A stretch of 40,539 nucleotides of DNA from an uncultured Bacillota bacterium (GTDB lineage Bacteria > Bacillota_I > Bacilli_A > RF39 > UBA660), in assembly GCA_946626905.1 (NCBI GenBank), contig CAMOVA010000003.1, forward strand, positions 1 through 40,539. Reading direction: 5' to 3'. How positions within the stretch are numbered: position 1 is the stretch's first letter; each line of letters opens with the position of its first letter. The notes under the pieces were generated by a model. That model saw only the letters and a list, made by a program, of their open reading frames with translations. It made no database searches and was not told where the DNA came from. This document shows, one piece after another, positions 36,970 to 40,539 of the stretch. The position numbers were made by a program, and so were the translations under genes.

Positions 36970-37857
36970 ATGATGGAAGATAACATTAATGTTAATGATG
37001 ATTTTTTAAATAAAGATACTATTTTAGATGATGGTGAGTTTTTAGATACTGTTAATGATAAATCGTATGATTTTGATGATGTTTTTAAATCTAATGATGA
37101 CGATGTTCTACCTTTTGAAAATAGTAATCAAATAACAACTCCAGAACCAGAAGAAGTAACGAAATTAGATTTTGATGATATACAAGATGGAGTGCCAAAA
37201 GAAGTTCATATTGATCATTTAAATGAAGAGGAAGAAAAAGAAGAAAAATTAAAAACAGAAGAAGTTAAAGAACCAGTAGAGAAAGTATCTCAAGAAGATA
37301 TGCCTTCATTTGATTCAATGTTTGATTCTTTATATGAAAATGTTAATGGTGCAAATAATTTTATTAGTGATTTATTAGAACAAAAAAAATCTATTGAAGA
37401 TAAAGTTAATGAGGAACAAAGAAAATTAGAAGCAGAAAAAGCTGAATTTGAAGAATATAAAAATAAGGAATTAGAAAATATAGAATCAGCTAAAAGACAA
37501 TGTCAAGAATATATTGAAACAGAAAAACAACGTTTAAAAAATGAAGAAGAACAATTCAATAATAATTTAGAATCTTCTCTTATAGATAAAAAATTAAAAG
37601 AAGAAAAATTAGAAATTGCTATTAAAAAGTTTGAATCTGATAAAGAACAATTTGAAAATTACAAAGATCTAGAATTAAAAAAATTAGATTCAATAAAACA
37701 ACAATTAGAATCAGAAAGAGAACAATTCTTAAAGACTAAAGAATTAGAAGAAAAGAGACTTGAATTAGAAAGTAAGAATCTATCACAAAGCTGTGCAAGA
37801 TTCAAAGATTTAGTTAATAAATTCAATTCAGGTATTGGACAATTACCAGAAGAATAA
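36970..37857 (+). CDS. Coiled-coil hypothetical protein with acidic N-terminus
   Basis: Long Glu/Lys/Gln heptad region 120-275; promoter TTGAAA-16-TATACT at 36902-36929. Confidence 0.65.
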   Translation: MMEDNINVNDDFLNKDTILDDGEFLDTVNDKSYDFDDVFKSNDDDVLPFENSNQITTPEPEEVTKLDFDDIQDGVPKEVHIDHLNEEEEKEEKLKTEEVKEPVEKVSQEDMPSFDSMFDSLYENVNGANNFISDLLEQKKSIEDKVNEEQRKLEAEKAEFEEYKNKELENIESAKRQCQEYIETEKQRLKNEEEQFNNNLESSLIDKKLKEEKLEIAIKKFESDKEQFENYKDLELKKLDSIKQQLESEREQFLKTKELEEKRLELESKNLSQSCARFKDLVNKFNSGIGQLPEE

Positions 37858-37860
37858 TAG

Positions 37861-37890
37861 AAGAAATAAATGGATGTTTATTTCTTTTTA
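37861..37890 (+). terminator. Rho-independent terminator
   Basis: AAGAAATAAA / TTTATTTCTT plus T-tract. Confidence 0.75.
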
Positions 37891-37903
37891 ATTTTTTTGG
37901 CTA

Positions 37904-37932
37904 TTGACATAAAAAAAATATTAGTGTATAAA
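37904..37932 (+). promoter_or_regulatory. Consensus housekeeping promoter of topA
   Basis: TTGACA (37904-37909), 17-nt spacer, TATAAA (37927-37932). Confidence 0.8.
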
Positions 37933-37957
37933 ATAGAATATAAAAAGGACGTGGATT

Positions 37958-39988
37958 ATGACAAAAAAATTAGTTATAGTGGAATCACCAGCAAAAACAA
38001 AAACTATTGGTAAATATTTAGGAAGTGACTATAAAGTTGTTTCTTCTAAGGGACATATTCGTGATTTAGCGACTAGTGGAAAATTTGGATTAGGTGTAGA
38101 TGTAGAAAATGATTTTAAGCCTAATTATGTTACAATCAAGGGTAAGAAAAAAGTAATAGATGAATTAAAAAAAGATGTTAAAAGTTCAGATTTTGTTTAT
38201 CTAGCAACCGACCCAGACCGTGAAGGGGAAGCAATATCATGGCACTTATTTGATGTTTTAAAAATAGATGAGGAAAAATATAATAGAATTGTATTTAATG
38301 AAATAACTAAAAATGCAGTTTTAGAGGCACTAGAGCATCCTAGAAAAATAGATAATGACTTAGTTAATTCACAAGAAACAAGAAGAATTTTAGATCGTAT
38401 TATTGGATTCCGTTTATCAAAGTTAATGCAATATAAAACAAGTGGAAGTAGTGCTGGTCGTGTTCAATCAGTAGCTCTTAAATTAATTGTTGATAGAGAA
38501 AGAGAAATAAATGCTTTTATAAAAGAAGAGTATTGGACAATAATAGCTAATTTTCCAGATTTTGATTCTACTTTAGAAAGTTATAATCATAAAAAAATAG
38601 AAATAAAAAATGAATTAGAAGCTAATGAAATATTAGATAAGTTATCAAATACTTTTAAAATAGAAAGTGTTGATAAACGTGAAAAATCAAAAGCAACTAA
38701 GTTTCCTTTTATTACATCAACTTTACAACAAGAAGCATCATCAAAATTAAATATGAATGCTAAAAAAACAATGATGATAGCACAAAAACTATATGAAGGA
38801 ATTGAACTTGCTGATGAAACAGTTGGTTTAATTACTTATATGCGTACTGATTCAACTCGTTTATCGCAAGATTTTATTAATGAAACAAAAACTTATATTA
38901 AAACAAAATATGGTGAAGAATATGTTGGTGTTGTTAAAAAATCAAAAAGCAAAGATAATGTTCAAGATGCTCATGAAGCAATAAGACCAACAAGTATTAA
39001 AAGAACGCCTGAATCAGTAAAACCTTATTTAAGTGATGATGAATTTAAATTATATCGATTAATATACTATCGTGCACTTGCATATCTTATGGCTCCTGCT
39101 AAAGTAGAAGCTACTACTATAATTTTAGATAATAATAATTATCAATTTAAAACAACTGGTCAAACATTAGTTTTTGATGGTTATTTAAAGGTATATAGTG
39201 ATTATGAAGATACTAAGGAAACTAATTTACCACCACTTGCTAATTACAAATCAAATGTATTAGTATGTGAAGATATTAAAAAGGAACAACATTTTACTCA
39301 ACCACCAGCTCGTTATACAGAAGCAAAATTAGTAAAAGCAATGGAAGAGTTAGGAATAGGTAGACCTAGTACTTATGCAACTATAATGAGTAATATTAAA
39401 GATCGTGGATATGCTAATATAGTTGAAAAGAAATTTGTTCCAACAGAAATAGGAATTGAAGTAACTGATAAATTACAAGAGTTTTTCTCATCAATTATAA
39501 ATGTTGAATATACAGCTTTAATGGAAAAGGATTTAGATTTAATCGCAGATGGAAAACTTGTTTGGAATAAAACCTTAGAGGAATTTTATAATAAATTTGA
39601 ACCATTAGTAGAAGTTGCTTTTAAGGATATGGAAAAACAAGCTCCAGAAGAAGTAGGAGAAGAGTGTCCAAATTGTGGTAGTCCTTTGGTAATAAGAAAA
39701 GGTAAATATGGTAAATTTATTGCTTGTTCTAATTATCCTGAATGTAAATATATTAAACAGGATGAAAAACAAGAAGAAGAAATATGTGATTGTCCAAAAT
39801 GTGATGGTAAAATAGTAATGAAAAAATCTCGTAAGGGAAAAATATTCTATGGATGCAACAATTATCCAAAATGTAAATGTGCATATTGGGATAAACCAAC
39901 AGGAGAAGAATGCCCTGAATGTAAAGAAATGTTAATAATTACTAAAAAGAATGAAAAAAAATGCAGTAATTGTGATTATACACAATAA
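37958..39988 (+). CDS. topA: DNA topoisomerase I
   Basis: KKLVIVESPAKTKTIGKYLG, DPDREGEAISWHL, YMRTDSTRLS active site, three C-terminal zinc-ribbon segments. Confidence 0.97.
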   Translation: MTKKLVIVESPAKTKTIGKYLGSDYKVVSSKGHIRDLATSGKFGLGVDVENDFKPNYVTIKGKKKVIDELKKDVKSSDFVYLATDPDREGEAISWHLFDVLKIDEEKYNRIVFNEITKNAVLEALEHPRKIDNDLVNSQETRRILDRIIGFRLSKLMQYKTSGSSAGRVQSVALKLIVDREREINAFIKEEYWTIIANFPDFDSTLESYNHKKIEIKNELEANEILDKLSNTFKIESVDKREKSKATKFPFITSTLQQEASSKLNMNAKKTMMIAQKLYEGIELADETVGLITYMRTDSTRLSQDFINETKTYIKTKYGEEYVGVVKKSKSKDNVQDAHEAIRPTSIKRTPESVKPYLSDDEFKLYRLIYYRALAYLMAPAKVEATTIILDNNNYQFKTTGQTLVFDGYLKVYSDYEDTKETNLPPLANYKSNVLVCEDIKKEQHFTQPPARYTEAKLVKAMEELGIGRPSTYATIMSNIKDRGYANIVEKKFVPTEIGIEVTDKLQEFFSSIINVEYTALMEKDLDLIADGKLVWNKTLEEFYNKFEPLVEVAFKDMEKQAPEEVGEECPNCGSPLVIRKGKYGKFIACSNYPECKYIKQDEKQEEEICDCPKCDGKIVMKKSRKGKIFYGCNNYPKCKCAYWDKPTGEECPECKEMLIITKKNEKKCSNCDYTQ

Positions 39989-39999
39989 ACTGCTTTTTT
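39963..39999 (+). terminator. Rho-independent terminator of topA
   Basis: GCAGT..TTGTG / CACAA..ACTGC plus T-run; includes the stop codon. Confidence 0.8.
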
Positions 40000-40025
40000 T
40001 ATGTTATAATATAGTTGGTGATAGT

Positions 40026-40539
40026 ATGAATGGTAGATATAGTTTAATGGTTAGAGATTTAGATACTTCAAGTGTAATAACAATAAAATTGCCAACATTA
40101 ATAATTGATGAAAATGGAAATAAAAATTATAATAATGAGGATGCTAAGACAAAAGCTACATTACCATATATTGATAGTATAACTCAAAAATATACAAAAG
40201 AAGGTTTAGTGAATGCATTAAATAATGCACATTATATTAATTCATTTAATGTGGATATTTTTATATCTTATCGTCATGATGATGCTATTCACTATGTAGA
40301 AGCATTATTTAAAAATGATCCTGCTTTTTATAGATTAACAGATAATTTTAATTCAAATATAAAATTAGATAATGATTTGTTTACTAAAACATGTTTAGTT
40401 TGGTATGACAAATTAAAAAGTGAAAAATTTAGAAATTTTATTAAAAAAAGTAATAAAATAAATAATCATATAAAAGATAATATTAATAATAAATATAGAA
40501 TTGATAATGTTAATGATCATTTTTATGAAAAAAAGATAA
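40026..40539 (+). CDS. Hypothetical protein, 3' truncated by window end
   Basis: ATG with GGTGATA SD and TATGTTATAAT promoter; open frame to the last base (not in the ORF track). Confidence 0.6.
   Translation, partial: MNGRYSLMVRDLDTSSVITIKLPTLIIDENGNKNYNNEDAKTKATLPYIDSITQKYTKEGLVNALNNAHYINSFNVDIFISYRHDDAIHYVEALFKNDPAFYRLTDNFNSNIKLDNDLFTKTCLVWYDKLKSEKFRNFIKKSNKINNHIKDNINNKYRIDNVNDHFYEKKI

Noticed and set aside
1-40539. CRISPR array, tRNA/rRNA genes, IS elements or prophage
   Set aside because: No regularly spaced repeats, cloverleaf or rRNA signature, transposase/integrase or phage structural ORF was recognised by eye; a tRNAscan/IS search would confirm.

Overview
AT-rich bacterial chromosomal window from a compact, low-GC Firmicute (Bacilli-like by gene content; taxonomy is inference). 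Almost all genes are on + strand and are housekeeping: lspA, rluD, prfB (with an intact programmed +1 frameshift that the ORF track splits), ftsEX, a dcw remnant (mraZ-rsmH-ftsL-PBP-[pseudopilin]-[CDP-AP-like]-murG-murB), rnhC, trxA, rsmE, mtaB, recD2, rbgA, mrnC, rlmB, a sigH-like sigma factor and topA. A sporulation block (yabG-veg-spoVG-yabP-yabQ) plus sigH suggests spore-forming ancestry or ability. I saw no tRNA, rRNA, CRISPR array, transposase or prophage. The best non-routine signals are: (1) decayed copies of the first ~50 nt of rbgA upstream of two accessory genes in a small island just 5' of rbgA; (2) a full-length pyruvate-kinase-fold protein that has lost most catalytic motifs, next to yabPQ; (3) a CDP-alcohol phosphatidyltransferase-like protein with a degraded signature motif inside the dcw remnant; (4) a recurrent extended -10 / 15-18 nt / ATG promoter-start module implying ~8-11 nt 5'UTRs; (5) three AGTGG boxes phased at exactly 10 bp before mraZ; (6) a pseudopilin fused into the cell-wall operon. 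No obviously complete undescribed system is visible; the rbgA-leader island is the strongest candidate for an unexplained process.
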